Positions 46,116-56,020 of a stretch of DNA of 64,000 nt are shown here, piece after piece. This DNA comes from Vreelandella subterranea (lineage in GTDB: Bacteria; Pseudomonadota; Gammaproteobacteria; Pseudomonadales; Halomonadaceae). The stretch covers positions 45,758-109,757 of the forward strand of contig NZ_FOGS01000013.1 in the NCBI RefSeq assembly GCF_900111305.1, in the 5' to 3' direction. The translations under genes and the position numbers were made by a program. The first letter of the stretch is position 1. Every line of letters starts with the position of its first letter. The notes below the pieces were generated by a model. It worked only from the letters and a program-made list of their open reading frames with translations, ran no database searches and was not told the origin of the DNA.

Positions 46116-46739
46116 ATGAGCCAATACTTTCAGATTCATCCCGAGAATCCGCAAAAACGCCTGATCGACCAAGCCATCGAGATTATCCGCAAAGGCGGCG
46201 TGGTGGCGTACCCCACCGATTCCGGCTATGCGCTGGGTTGCCACCTGGGCGAGAAAAAAGCCATCGAGAAAATCAAATGGCTGCGCTCGCTGGACGACAA
46301 GCACAACTTCACCCTGGTGTGTTCGGACCTGTCGCAGATCGGCACCTACGCCAAGGTCGATAATGACGTGTTCCGGCTGCTCAAGGCGCATACGCCTGGC
46401 CCCTACACCTTCATCCTAGACGCCAGCACCGAAGTGCCGCGCCTGCTGCTGCACCCCAAGCGGCGTTCTATCGGCGTTCGCGTGCCGGACCACCGCATCA
46501 CCCACGCGCTTCTGGAGGCGCTGGGCGAGCCGCTGATGAGTGTCACCCTGATTCCCGTCGGCGAGGACCTGCCGATGAGCGACGCCGAGGACATCCGCGA
46601 GCGCTTTGGCGCACACCTGGATCTGATCATCGACGGCGGCGCCTGTCACCTGGACCCCACCAGCGTCATCGACCTGCGCGAACTGCCGCCCAAGATCGTT
46701 CGGGAAGGACGCGGGGATACCGCGCCGTTTAACATTTAA
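46116..46739 (+). CDS. yciO: YciO/Sua5 family protein
   Basis: A 207-residue protein of the YrdC/YciO/Sua5 fold, related to the threonylcarbamoyl-AMP synthase TsaC. YciO itself is usually regarded as a paralogue with a distinct or weaker activity. Hallmarks are IIRKGGVVAYPTDSGYALGC, the KRRSIGVRVPDH segment near residue 115, and a C-terminal STVI-like region (TSVIDLRELPPKIVREGRG). AGGAG lies before the ATG. It forms a pair with the PHP gene. Confidence 0.92.
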   Translation: MSQYFQIHPENPQKRLIDQAIEIIRKGGVVAYPTDSGYALGCHLGEKKAIEKIKWLRSLDDKHNFTLVCSDLSQIGTYAKVDNDVFRLLKAHTPGPYTFILDASTEVPRLLLHPKRRSIGVRVPDHRITHALLEALGEPLMSVTLIPVGEDLPMSDAEDIRERFGAHLDLIIDGGACHLDPTSVIDLRELPPKIVREGRGDTAPFNI

Positions 46740-46745
46740 GTGGCT

Positions 46746-46773
46746 GGCGTTAAGCGCTTGAACGCTTAACGCC
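46746..46773. terminator. Hairpin between convergent yciO and the channel gene
   Basis: Perfect 11-bp arms, GGCGTTAAGCG (46746-46756) and CGCTTAACGCC (46763-46773), enclose CTTGAA. A modest T-rich stretch follows on plus. It probably serves as a shared terminator. Confidence 0.65.
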
Positions 46774-46794
46774 CTTAGCGTCTTTCTCCGCGCC

Positions 46795-47736
46795 TCAGGT
46801 GTCACCCGCCTGGGGCGCGTTTTTGTCTGTGCCTTCGCCGTTGTCGTCTTTCTTTTCTTCCTCTTTCTTTTCTTTCTCTTTCTTGCGCGGGTCTTCAGTG
46901 TCTTCATCCAGCCAGGTGCCGCAGCGCAGGCAGTAGTAGGCGCTTTTTTCGTGGCGGTCGTGGCCGCAGCCGGGGCAGGCTTCGTCCGAGTAGCGATCCT
47001 CGCGGATAGAACGGATGACCTGGGCAGAGAACACCCCGGTGGGCACGGCGATGATCGAGTAACCGAGCAGCATCAACACCACGGTGATGGATTTGCCGAG
47101 AGGGGTGGCCGGGACAATATCGCCGTAGCCCACCGTGGTCATGCTGACGATCGCCCAGTAGATCGACATGGGAATACTGGTGAAGCCGGCTTCTGGGGAT
47201 TCGATCACATACATGAGCGCTGCAAACAGCGTGACCACCATGAAAATGCTGAAGAAGAACAGCAGGATCTGGCGCAGGCTGCGCTTCAAGGCGTCAATTA
47301 ACAGCCGTGCTTCACCGACAAACTCCATCAGCCGCAGAATGCGGAAAATCCGCAACACCCGCAGAATTCTGACAATCACCAAGCCATGGGCGCCGGGAAT
47401 GAGCAGGACCAGCCAGGTAGGCAGAATGGCGATCAGGTCGACAATGCCGTAAAAACTTTTCAAGTATTGGGTGGGCCGCTCGAGGCAATATATGCGCAGC
47501 AGCAGCTCGATGCTGAACAGCAGGGTAAATATCCACTCCAGGACATAAAAAAGCGTGCCGTAGCGGGCGGCATAAGCTTCGACGCTGCTCAGCAAAATCA
47601 CGCCGACGCTGAGCAAAATCGCCAAAATCAAGCCGATGTCGAAGGCTTTGGCCCCTGGCGTGTTCGACTCGAAAATGATGTGGAAAAGCTTCGTGCGCAA
47701 TCCTTCTGCGCCCGGGTGCAAGGGAAAGTTCATCAA
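46795..47736 (-). CDS. Voltage-gated potassium-type ion channel with C-terminal zinc ribbon
   Basis: A 313-residue six-span channel of the Kv family. It has S1-S3 hydrophobic segments, an S4 with regularly spaced arginines (VRILRVLRIFRILRLM) at about residues 122-137, a pore helix, and the potassium filter TVGYGD near residue 201. After S6 comes a four-cysteine ribbon (CPGCGHDRHEKSAYYCLRCG, about 255-275) and a highly charged tail rich in Lys, Glu and Asp. The filter supports potassium selectivity; gating and role are inferred. Potassium flux would suit osmotic balance in a halophile. It has no operon partner. Confidence 0.88.
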   Translation of the reverse strand: MMNFPLHPGAEGLRTKLFHIIFESNTPGAKAFDIGLILAILLSVGVILLSSVEAYAARYGTLFYVLEWIFTLLFSIELLLRIYCLERPTQYLKSFYGIVDLIAILPTWLVLLIPGAHGLVIVRILRVLRIFRILRLMEFVGEARLLIDALKRSLRQILLFFFSIFMVVTLFAALMYVIESPEAGFTSIPMSIYWAIVSMTTVGYGDIVPATPLGKSITVVLMLLGYSIIAVPTGVFSAQVIRSIREDRYSDEACPGCGHDRHEKSAYYCLRCGTWLDEDTEDPRKKEKEKKEEEKKDDNGEGTDKNAPQAGDT

Positions 47737-47771
47737 TACCGTCCTGAAGGTGCCGTTAAAGCCGTCAACGT

Positions 47772-48653
47772 CTAGCGTAGCGCGGTTTGATACGCCAGGC
47801 GATGGGCAAAGGCCAACGCCGCCTGTCCGTAGGCAAGGTTGGGCGGATCAGCGGTTTCCAACGCACGGCGCATGGTTTCAACGTCGAAGCGCGCCTGGTC
47901 GTTAAGCGTCGGGTCTGACGCCAGCGTGGTGAGCGCTGCCTGGGCGATAGCCAGGTGATCGGCGAGGTGGCTGTCATGGTAGGCATCCAGCGCCAGGGTG
48001 GCGCGGTGCATCCACTGGGCAGGCGTTGTTGCCTCGGGCAGTGGCCATTGTTGGGCGGCCAGGGCCGTGCCGCGGGCCGCCTTGCTGCTGTCGGAAGGGC
48101 GCAGGGGCACCTGCTCGGCAAGTGCCAGGGCCGTGGACCAGAGCGATTCAGGCTCGCCCTGTTTGAGTTCCAGCTCGGCCTCGCAAATGCTCGTCCGATA
48201 GCCGCCGCTGTGGATATCGCCCTGATCCAGCGCCAGTTCGATATGGCTTTCCGGCCCTGCCAACTGCCAGCTGTGGCGCACAAAATCGGTATTCAACTGC
48301 GCCACCAGGGCGGGGATCGACTCGGCGAGCGGCCCTTGAAAAGGCGGCAGTTCGGCCAGGCGCTGGGTATCCAGCTCAAGGGTCGGTACCGGCCATTCCC
48401 ATTCCTGGCGCTCGGAAAACCCGCCGCCACCGTGACCCGCTGTCTTGACCGTCTGCAGCACCTGGTCATCCACCTGGCGAAGCCGCACGGCGATGCGTGC
48501 TTCTGCAAGCGCTCCCTTGGGCGTATCGAAATAGGTGTTGATAAGCGTTTGCCGTTTGGGTGTCAGCGACTGCAACAGGGGATGCTGGAAAAGCAACGCT
48601 GGCCCACCGGGGGCGAGGGCAAGTTTCAGTTCGATCTCGGTGGGTGTTGACAT
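47772..48653 (-). CDS. CYTH domain protein (inorganic triphosphatase-like)
   Basis: Begins MSTPTEIELKLAL, with the EIELKL (ExExK) signature of CYTH triphosphate tunnel enzymes such as E. coli YgiF. Basic and acidic tunnel residues follow (NTYFDTPKGALAEARIAVRLRQ; CEAELELKQG). The start at 48653 is preferred because the earlier ATG at 48719 adds unrelated sequence. The protein is 293 residues. After the CYTH domain only about 90 helical residues remain, in place of the full CHAD domain found in the 433-residue YgiF. Triphosphatase activity is inferred. It is divergent from the DUF47-pit pair. Confidence 0.83.
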   Translation of the reverse strand: MSTPTEIELKLALAPGGPALLFQHPLLQSLTPKRQTLINTYFDTPKGALAEARIAVRLRQVDDQVLQTVKTAGHGGGGFSERQEWEWPVPTLELDTQRLAELPPFQGPLAESIPALVAQLNTDFVRHSWQLAGPESHIELALDQGDIHSGGYRTSICEAELELKQGEPESLWSTALALAEQVPLRPSDSSKAARGTALAAQQWPLPEATTPAQWMHRATLALDAYHDSHLADHLAIAQAALTTLASDPTLNDQARFDVETMRRALETADPPNLAYGQAALAFAHRLAYQTALR

Positions 48654-48770
48654 GACGCTAGCTACCCCTGTTCGATGAATTTTTAGTGAACTTTTCATGA
48701 CGTCGCGCAGCACAGTCACTATACTGTCGCCGTTATTTCATGGCTTCCCGAAAACAGGCGTAAAGGCTTT

Positions 48771-49451
48771 ATGGTTACCTCTAACCCCTTCTCCGCGATG
48801 TTTGGCCGCTCGCCATTCCAGCCGCTACTCGCGCATATCGTCAAGGCAAACGAATGTGCTGATCAACTTCTGCCATTCTTCGAAGCGACGCTGGCCGGCG
48901 ATTGGGAGAGCGCCGGGCAACTGCGCGAAAACGTCACGCGCTTGGAGCACGATGCCGACGTACTCAAAACCGAGCTGCGTCTGAATCTTCCCAACACCAT
49001 GTTCCTGCCCGTCTCGCGTTCTGATCTGCTCGACCTGATCAGCGTACAGGACAAGATTGCCAATAAGGTGCGTGACATTACCGGCATTATGCTGGGCCGT
49101 AAAATGACCGTGCCCAGCGAACTGGCCGACCCCATGCGTGACTATATCCGCACCAGTGTGGCCTGTGTGGCGCAAGCCCGCCAGGCCCTGGAAGAACTCA
49201 AGGACCTGTTGGAGTCAGGCTTCGGGCGCAACGTCTCGGATGTAATGCAAAACATGATTCGCGAACTGCATACCCTAGAGCACGAGGCGGACGGCCAGCA
49301 GGTGGCGATCCGCCGTCAACTGTTCAGTCTGGAAAGCGAGTTGCCGCCGGTCGATGTGGTGTTCTTGTACCAGATCATCGATTGGGTGGGCGAACTCTCT
49401 GACCGAGCCGAGCGGGTGGGCAGCCGCCTGCAGATCATGACCGCCAACTAA
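48771..49451 (+). CDS. PhoU-like DUF47 family protein, Pit accessory
   Basis: A 226-residue all-helical protein of the DUF47/TIGR00153 family, related to PhoU. Typical segments are FGRSPFQPLLAHIVKANECADQL, RLEHDADVLKTELR and LHTLEHEADGQQVAIRRQLF. Members are often encoded next to Pit phosphate permeases and are thought to regulate them. Here pit starts 45 bp downstream. Regulation of phosphate uptake is inferred from context. Confidence 0.9.
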   Translation: MVTSNPFSAMFGRSPFQPLLAHIVKANECADQLLPFFEATLAGDWESAGQLRENVTRLEHDADVLKTELRLNLPNTMFLPVSRSDLLDLISVQDKIANKVRDITGIMLGRKMTVPSELADPMRDYIRTSVACVAQARQALEELKDLLESGFGRNVSDVMQNMIRELHTLEHEADGQQVAIRRQLFSLESELPPVDVVFLYQIIDWVGELSDRAERVGSRLQIMTAN

Positions 49452-49496
49452 GTTGATCCCGACCTAATATCTGATCCCCCAAACAAGGGAAGCGTT

Positions 49497-50762
49497 ATGC
49501 AGATCATTGCTCAGCACGGTGATATTTTTATCATCCTGGCCTGTCTTTTCGGCTTTTTCATGGCCTGGGGTGTGGGGGCCAACGATGTGGCCAACGCCAT
49601 GGGCACGTCGGTGGGCTCCAAGGCCATCACCATCAAGCAAGCGATCATTATCGCCGTTATCTTTGAATTTCTTGGCGCCTGGTTGGCAGGTGGTGAGGTG
49701 ACCGCCACCATTCGGGGCGGGATGCTTGACCCGGCATTATTGGAAGATAACCCCCAACTGTTGGTTTACGGGATGCTGTCGGCGCTGTTGGCGGCTGCTA
49801 TTTGGCTAATGATTGCCTCGGCACGGGGCTGGCCAGTGTCAACCACCCACTCGATCGTAGGCGCTATCGTCGGGTTTGGTGCGGTGGGGTTGGGTATGGA
49901 AGCCGTCGCTTGGGGCAAGGTAGGCCAAATCGCGTCCAGCTGGCTGGTTTCACCCTTGCTTGCCGGTAGCATCGGCTTCTTGCTGTTCAAGTCTGTTCAT
50001 CACCTGATTTTTGTGAATAGCGACCCCTTTACCGCCGCGAAACGTTACGTCCCGATGTATATCTTTCTGGTCGGTTTCGTCGTTGCCATGGTGACGTTAA
50101 CCAAGGGGTTGACTCATGTAGGGTTAGATCTCAGTTTTGGCCAAAGCTTTGTGGTTTCCATCCTTATCGGGCTGCTTGTGATGGGACTTGGTATTGTGAT
50201 GGAGCGCCGTGTGAAATACGTCCATAACGTCGATGACCACTTTGGTTATGCCAACGTTGAGCGCGTGTTTGGCGTGTTGATGATCTTTACCGCCTGTGCG
50301 ATGGCCTTTGCCCACGGCTCGAACGACGTGGCCAATGCGGTTGGCCCGCTGGCCGCGGTGATCAGCGTCGTGCGCAGTGACGGGGTGATTGACAGTGCCG
50401 CGCTGGTACCCTGGTGGGTGCTTATACTGGGCGGTGGCGGTATAGTATTTGGCTTGGTGACCTATGGTCATAAAGTGATTGCGACTGTAGGTACCGGCAT
50501 TACCGAGCTCACGCCGAGTCGGGGGTTCGCGGCCACCTTGGCGGCGGCCACCACCGTGGTGCTTGCCTCGGGCACTGGCCTACCGATTTCCACTACCCAC
50601 ACGCTGGTCGGGGCAATTCTGGGCGTTGGCCTGGCCCGCGGCATGACCGCGCTAAATCTGCGCGTGATCGGCACGATCGTGATGTCCTGGCTGATTACGC
50701 TGCCCGCCGGCGCAGGGTTGGCGATTCTGTTCTTCTTTATGTTCAAGGGCATGTTCGGGTAA
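49497..50762 (+). CDS. pit: Low-affinity inorganic phosphate transporter Pit
   Basis: A 421-residue integral membrane transporter of the PiT family, which imports metal-phosphate by proton or sodium symport. The two inverted repeats carry the family motif: GVGANDVANAMGTSVGSKAI near residue 25 and AHGSNDVANAVGPLAA near residue 275, each with a VSTTHS or ISTTHT segment later. About ten membrane spans are visible. The DUF47 gene upstream is its likely partner. Confidence 0.93.
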   Translation: MQIIAQHGDIFIILACLFGFFMAWGVGANDVANAMGTSVGSKAITIKQAIIIAVIFEFLGAWLAGGEVTATIRGGMLDPALLEDNPQLLVYGMLSALLAAAIWLMIASARGWPVSTTHSIVGAIVGFGAVGLGMEAVAWGKVGQIASSWLVSPLLAGSIGFLLFKSVHHLIFVNSDPFTAAKRYVPMYIFLVGFVVAMVTLTKGLTHVGLDLSFGQSFVVSILIGLLVMGLGIVMERRVKYVHNVDDHFGYANVERVFGVLMIFTACAMAFAHGSNDVANAVGPLAAVISVVRSDGVIDSAALVPWWVLILGGGGIVFGLVTYGHKVIATVGTGITELTPSRGFAATLAAATTVVLASGTGLPISTTHTLVGAILGVGLARGMTALNLRVIGTIVMSWLITLPAGAGLAILFFFMFKGMFG

Positions 50763-50925
50763 GCGGCGGGCACGCAGCCACTGATATAGCCTGCCAAGGC
50801 ACGAAGTACGCCCATCCAGCGGCATCTTCTTTATGCATAAGTGCATTAGAAGGTGCCGCTATTTTTTGCGCTCTGGTAAAGTAAGAGCAAGCTTTTTCAT
50901 TCACCTGCTGCCGGAGAGCGGCCCC

Positions 50926-52242
50926 TTGGATACACGTTTCCCCTTTGTCGACTGGTTTCGTAATGCCTCCCCCTATATCAACGCGCACCGGGGGCGAACC
51001 TTTGTCATCTTGATTGAAGGCGAAGCCATGGCGTCTGGCCGAGGGGAGCAGCTGATCCAGGATCTGGCGCTGCTGCACACCCTGGGCGTGCGCCTGGTGG
51101 TCGTGTTCGGCATTCGCCCTCAGGTGAATGAAGCGCTCACCGCTGCGGGAGTCGAGCCCACGCGCCTCAATGGCCGCTGGGTCGCTGACCGCGCCGTCAT
51201 GGCCCATGTCGAGCAGGTGGCGGCGCACCTGCGATTGTGGCTGGAAGCACGGCTTTCATTGGGCCTGCCCAGCACCCCGTTGCATGGCGTGGAACTCAGC
51301 GTGATCTCTGGGAACCTTGTCACGGCCAAACCCCTGGGGGTGCGCGAAGGCATCGACTTCGACCACAGCGGCGAAGTGCGCCGTGTGCGGGCAGATGCCA
51401 TTCAAGGCCTGCTGGACAAGGGCTCGCTGGTGTTGCTGCCGCCGCTGGGATTTTCCAGCACCGGCGAGGTGTTCGACCTGGACGCCTCGGAAGTCGCCCA
51501 GCACGCCGCGGTGGCGCTCAAAGCCGACAAGCTGATTCTGCTGGGCGAGTCCGAAGGCCTGGAAGACGAGCAGGGCGCACTGCTGCGTCAGCTTTCTCCC
51601 GCTGATGCCGAGCCGCGCCTGCAGCAGGCTGTTCCAGGCAGCGAACTGGCCCGCCACCTGAACGCTGCCTGCACCGCCGCGCGGGAAGGCGTGGCCCGCA
51701 CGCACCTGCTTTCCTGGCGCAACCACGACGCCTTGCTGGGGGAGCTCTTCACCCGTGACGGCGTGGGGACGATGATCACCCAGCACCGCTATGAGCAGCT
51801 GCGCCCGGCCACGCTCAACGATGTGGCGGGCCTGCTGGAGCTGCTGGAACCGCTGGAAAACCGGGGCATGCTGGTGGCACGCTCCCGGGAGCGGCTCGAG
51901 CACGAAATCGACGATTACATGGTCATCGAGCGCGACGGCATGGTGATCGGCTGTGCAGCGCTGCATGTCTTCCCGGATGCGGGCGTAGCCGAGCTGGCCT
52001 GCGTGGCCGTGCATGGCAACTACCGGGGCGGCGAGCGCGGCGAGCGGTTGGTCGAGGCCCTGGAACGCCGTGCCCGCCAGCGCGCAGTGCAGGAAATGTT
52101 CGTGCTGACCACCCACACCGCGCACTGGTTTGTGGAGCGGGGCTTCCGCGCCGCCAGCCTGGAAGAGCTGCCGCCGCTGAAGCGTGAAACCTACAACCAC
52201 GCGCGCAAATCCAAGGTGCTGATCAAAACGCTGGCGGGGTAG
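50926..52242 (+). CDS. argA: N-acetylglutamate synthase
   Basis: Makes N-acetylglutamate, the first step of arginine synthesis. A TTG at 50926, 8 nt after GGAGAG, starts 438 residues (family about 430-445) beginning LDTRFPFVDWFRNASPYINAHR. An ATG at 50833 would add an unmatched extension. The N-terminal amino-acid-kinase-like domain (LVVVFGIRPQVNEAL; LLPPLGFSSTGE) binds arginine for feedback. The C-terminal GNAT acetyltransferase domain (about 295-435; AELACVAVHGNYRGGERGERLVEALE) does the chemistry. Confidence 0.92.
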   Translation: MDTRFPFVDWFRNASPYINAHRGRTFVILIEGEAMASGRGEQLIQDLALLHTLGVRLVVVFGIRPQVNEALTAAGVEPTRLNGRWVADRAVMAHVEQVAAHLRLWLEARLSLGLPSTPLHGVELSVISGNLVTAKPLGVREGIDFDHSGEVRRVRADAIQGLLDKGSLVLLPPLGFSSTGEVFDLDASEVAQHAAVALKADKLILLGESEGLEDEQGALLRQLSPADAEPRLQQAVPGSELARHLNAACTAAREGVARTHLLSWRNHDALLGELFTRDGVGTMITQHRYEQLRPATLNDVAGLLELLEPLENRGMLVARSRERLEHEIDDYMVIERDGMVIGCAALHVFPDAGVAELACVAVHGNYRGGERGERLVEALERRARQRAVQEMFVLTTHTAHWFVERGFRAASLEELPPLKRETYNHARKSKVLIKTLAG

Positions 52243-52346
52243 TCAGGGCGAGAATGGCCGTGATGCGCTGTCATGCGGTATACCCGAGCGGTAATTTGTG
52301 AGCGTTAATCGTGCGATACGGTCCCTGAGCTTACCGATCGGGAATT

Positions 52347-53693
52347 TTAAGTATTTTTGTAGCGCCGTTTTACTTCCACGCTCAGTTTGCCTTCGCCTAG
52401 CTGTAGCTTGAGCTTCTGGCCGGGCGTGGTTTCTTCCGCGCTGCGCACGATCTGCCCCTGCTCGTCCTGGGCGATGGCATAGCCGCGCCCCAGTACCGCC
52501 AGCGGGCTGACCGCATTGAGCTCCCGGGCGGCACTGGTTAACCGGGCCTGGCGAGTTTCCAGCTGGCGCTGTATGGCAACGCCCAGGCGGCGACGTAACA
52601 GGCTTACCCGTTCTTGCTCGGCACGGTGCAGTTTGACCATGTCCTGGCTGGCCAGACGCCTGCTCAATTGGGATACCTGGGCTTTCTGCTGGGTGAGCGT
52701 TTGCTGCATGGCGCGGCTCAAGCGCTGGTGGAGCGCGGTTAAATGCTGGCGCTGGCGATTGAGCTGCTCGCCGGGGTGGCGCAAGCGAGCGCGCAGGGTA
52801 TCCAGCCGCTGACTGTCCCGCTCCAGGCGTGCCTGCATGGCCCGCATCAGGCGGTTTTCATGGTGGTCAAGCTGGCGCTTGAGGGTGTGCTGGTCGGGCA
52901 CCAGGCGCTCGGCCGCGGCGGAAGGCGTGGGTGCGCGCATGTCGGCGGCAAAATCCGCCAGGGTGATATCCACCTCGTGGCCCACCGCCGACATCACCGG
53001 CAGCCGCGAATGGAAAATTGCCCGCGCCAGGTGCTCGTTGTTGAACGCCCACAAATCTTCCAGGCTGCCGCCGCCGCGGGTGATCAGGATGGCATCGCGC
53101 TCCGGGTCCAGTCGCGCCTGGCGATTGAGCAAGGCCAGCGCCGATATCATCGCAGGCGCCGCCTCGGCTCCCTGTACCGGCACCGGAATCAGCGTGACAT
53201 CCGCCAGCGGCCAGCGGGAGGCCAATACCGCCAAGACGTCGCGAATGGCTGCGCCCGTCGCCGAGCTTAAAATCAACAGCTTGCGCGGCGGAAAGGGCAG
53301 GGGACGCGCATTGGCAAACACGCCTTCGCCATCCAGTTGGGCTTTCAGGCGCTCGAACGCCGCCAGCAGCTCGCCCAGCCCCGCAGCCTGAACGGCCTCG
53401 GCAATCAGCTGGTAATCGCCGCGGGGTTCGAACAGCGACACCCGCCCGCGCAGCTTGACCTGATCGCCATCGCGCATTGGCGCAGACACAAACCGCGCCC
53501 GCTGACGAAACAGCGCACAGCGAATCTGCGCCCGGTCGTCCTTCAAGGTGAAATAAACATGCCCGGACGCGGGGCGCGAGACGTTGGAAAGCTCGCCCTC
53601 TACCCATACCTCGCCCACGTCGCGCTCGAGGGTCTGCTTGGCGCGCTGATTAAGCTGGCTGACGGAAAGCGCCTGGGGTGTGGAAGAGGACAT
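52347..53693 (-). CDS. xseA: Exodeoxyribonuclease VII large subunit
   Basis: The large subunit of ExoVII, which degrades single-stranded DNA from both ends with XseB (not in the window). The 448 residues have an OB fold (EVWVEGELSNVSRPASGHVYFTLKDD), the catalytic core (GAAIRDVLAVLASRWP; ITRGGGSLEDLWAFNNE; VGHEVDITLADFAADMRAPTPSAAAE), a long Gln/Arg-rich coiled coil at about 270-380, and a C-terminal segment. It is followed on the plus-coordinate side by the DsbA-family gene, which lies 4 bp upstream of its start on the same strand. Confidence 0.95.
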   Translation of the reverse strand: MSSSTPQALSVSQLNQRAKQTLERDVGEVWVEGELSNVSRPASGHVYFTLKDDRAQIRCALFRQRARFVSAPMRDGDQVKLRGRVSLFEPRGDYQLIAEAVQAAGLGELLAAFERLKAQLDGEGVFANARPLPFPPRKLLILSSATGAAIRDVLAVLASRWPLADVTLIPVPVQGAEAAPAMISALALLNRQARLDPERDAILITRGGGSLEDLWAFNNEHLARAIFHSRLPVMSAVGHEVDITLADFAADMRAPTPSAAAERLVPDQHTLKRQLDHHENRLMRAMQARLERDSQRLDTLRARLRHPGEQLNRQRQHLTALHQRLSRAMQQTLTQQKAQVSQLSRRLASQDMVKLHRAEQERVSLLRRRLGVAIQRQLETRQARLTSAARELNAVSPLAVLGRGYAIAQDEQGQIVRSAEETTPGQKLKLQLGEGKLSVEVKRRYKNT

Positions 53694-53697
53694 GACG

Positions 53698-54291
53698 TTA
53701 AGCGCGCTCGGTGAGGAAGTGTTTCAACGCCGCCGGGTCGGGGACGCCCTGGATCGTTTCGCCGTCGATGATCAAGGTGGGCACCGACTGGATGCGCGCT
53801 TCGTCAACCGCGTGGCGCAGTGCCGCCTGATGGCGTTCGCGGTAATCGCCCTGTTCCAGCGCTTCCAGCACCGCCTGGCGCTCCAGCCCGACGGAATCGG
53901 CAATGTCGGCCAGCACGTTCGGGTCGCCAATATCGCGCTCCTGCTGGAAGAACGCTTTCAAGGTGGTCATCGAATAGGCGTGGCCGACGCCGTGGTCTTC
54001 CGCCATGGCGAAGACTTCAAAGGCCTTGTCGGTGCGCGGCTGCGGCGAAATATTGGGCAGCTTGATGGGCACGCCGAGTTTCTCGGCCATGGGGTAGACC
54101 GCCTCGCGCCACACTTTGGGCAGGTAAGGGTCTTCGACCTTCAAGGTGGGCACCGGCGCCGGGCGCAGCTCGAACGGGCGCCATTGGATGTCGACGTCCA
54201 GGCCTTCGGTGGCCTCGGCAAGCACCTCTTCGGCCAGCAGGCAGAAGGGGCAGACGTAATCGCTGTAAACAATGATTTTCTGGGTCAACAC
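53698..54291 (-). CDS. DsbA family oxidoreductase (FrnE-like)
   Basis: A 197-residue thioredoxin-fold protein of the DsbA/FrnE group (2-hydroxychromene-2-carboxylate isomerase-like fold). The active-site CPFC (Cys14 and Cys17) lies in YSDYVCPFCLLAEEVL, and the cis-proline loop is SVPTLIIDGE near residue 168. No signal peptide is visible, so it is probably cytoplasmic, and the substrate is unknown. Only 4 bp separate it from xseA, suggesting a shared transcript. Confidence 0.87.
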   Translation of the reverse strand: MLTQKIIVYSDYVCPFCLLAEEVLAEATEGLDVDIQWRPFELRPAPVPTLKVEDPYLPKVWREAVYPMAEKLGVPIKLPNISPQPRTDKAFEVFAMAEDHGVGHAYSMTTLKAFFQQERDIGDPNVLADIADSVGLERQAVLEALEQGDYRERHQAALRHAVDEARIQSVPTLIIDGETIQGVPDPAALKHFLTERA

Positions 54292-54378
54292 GCACCCCTT
54301 GGGTCGGTAAATGAGTCGGCTATCAGGCTACCATCAATCGTCATTATCCATTGGTATAAGCGTAATGGCGTCTCTGCA

Positions 54379-55931
<1,553 letters not shown>

Positions 55932-55950
55932 CCAGCGCTTTAGTTCAATA

Positions 55951-55981
55951 GCGGCGGGCATGGCTCGCCGCTTGCTTTTTG
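55951..55981 (+). terminator. Hairpin between guaB and guaA
   Basis: The arms AGCGGCG (55951-55957) and CGCCGCT (55967-55973) are followed by TGCTTTTTGG. It is terminator-like, so guaA may be partly uncoupled from guaB or have its own promoter. Confidence 0.6.
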
Positions 55982-56020
55982 GCCTTACCGTGGCCCCGCC
56001 CCGCTTAACGAGATACCGCC

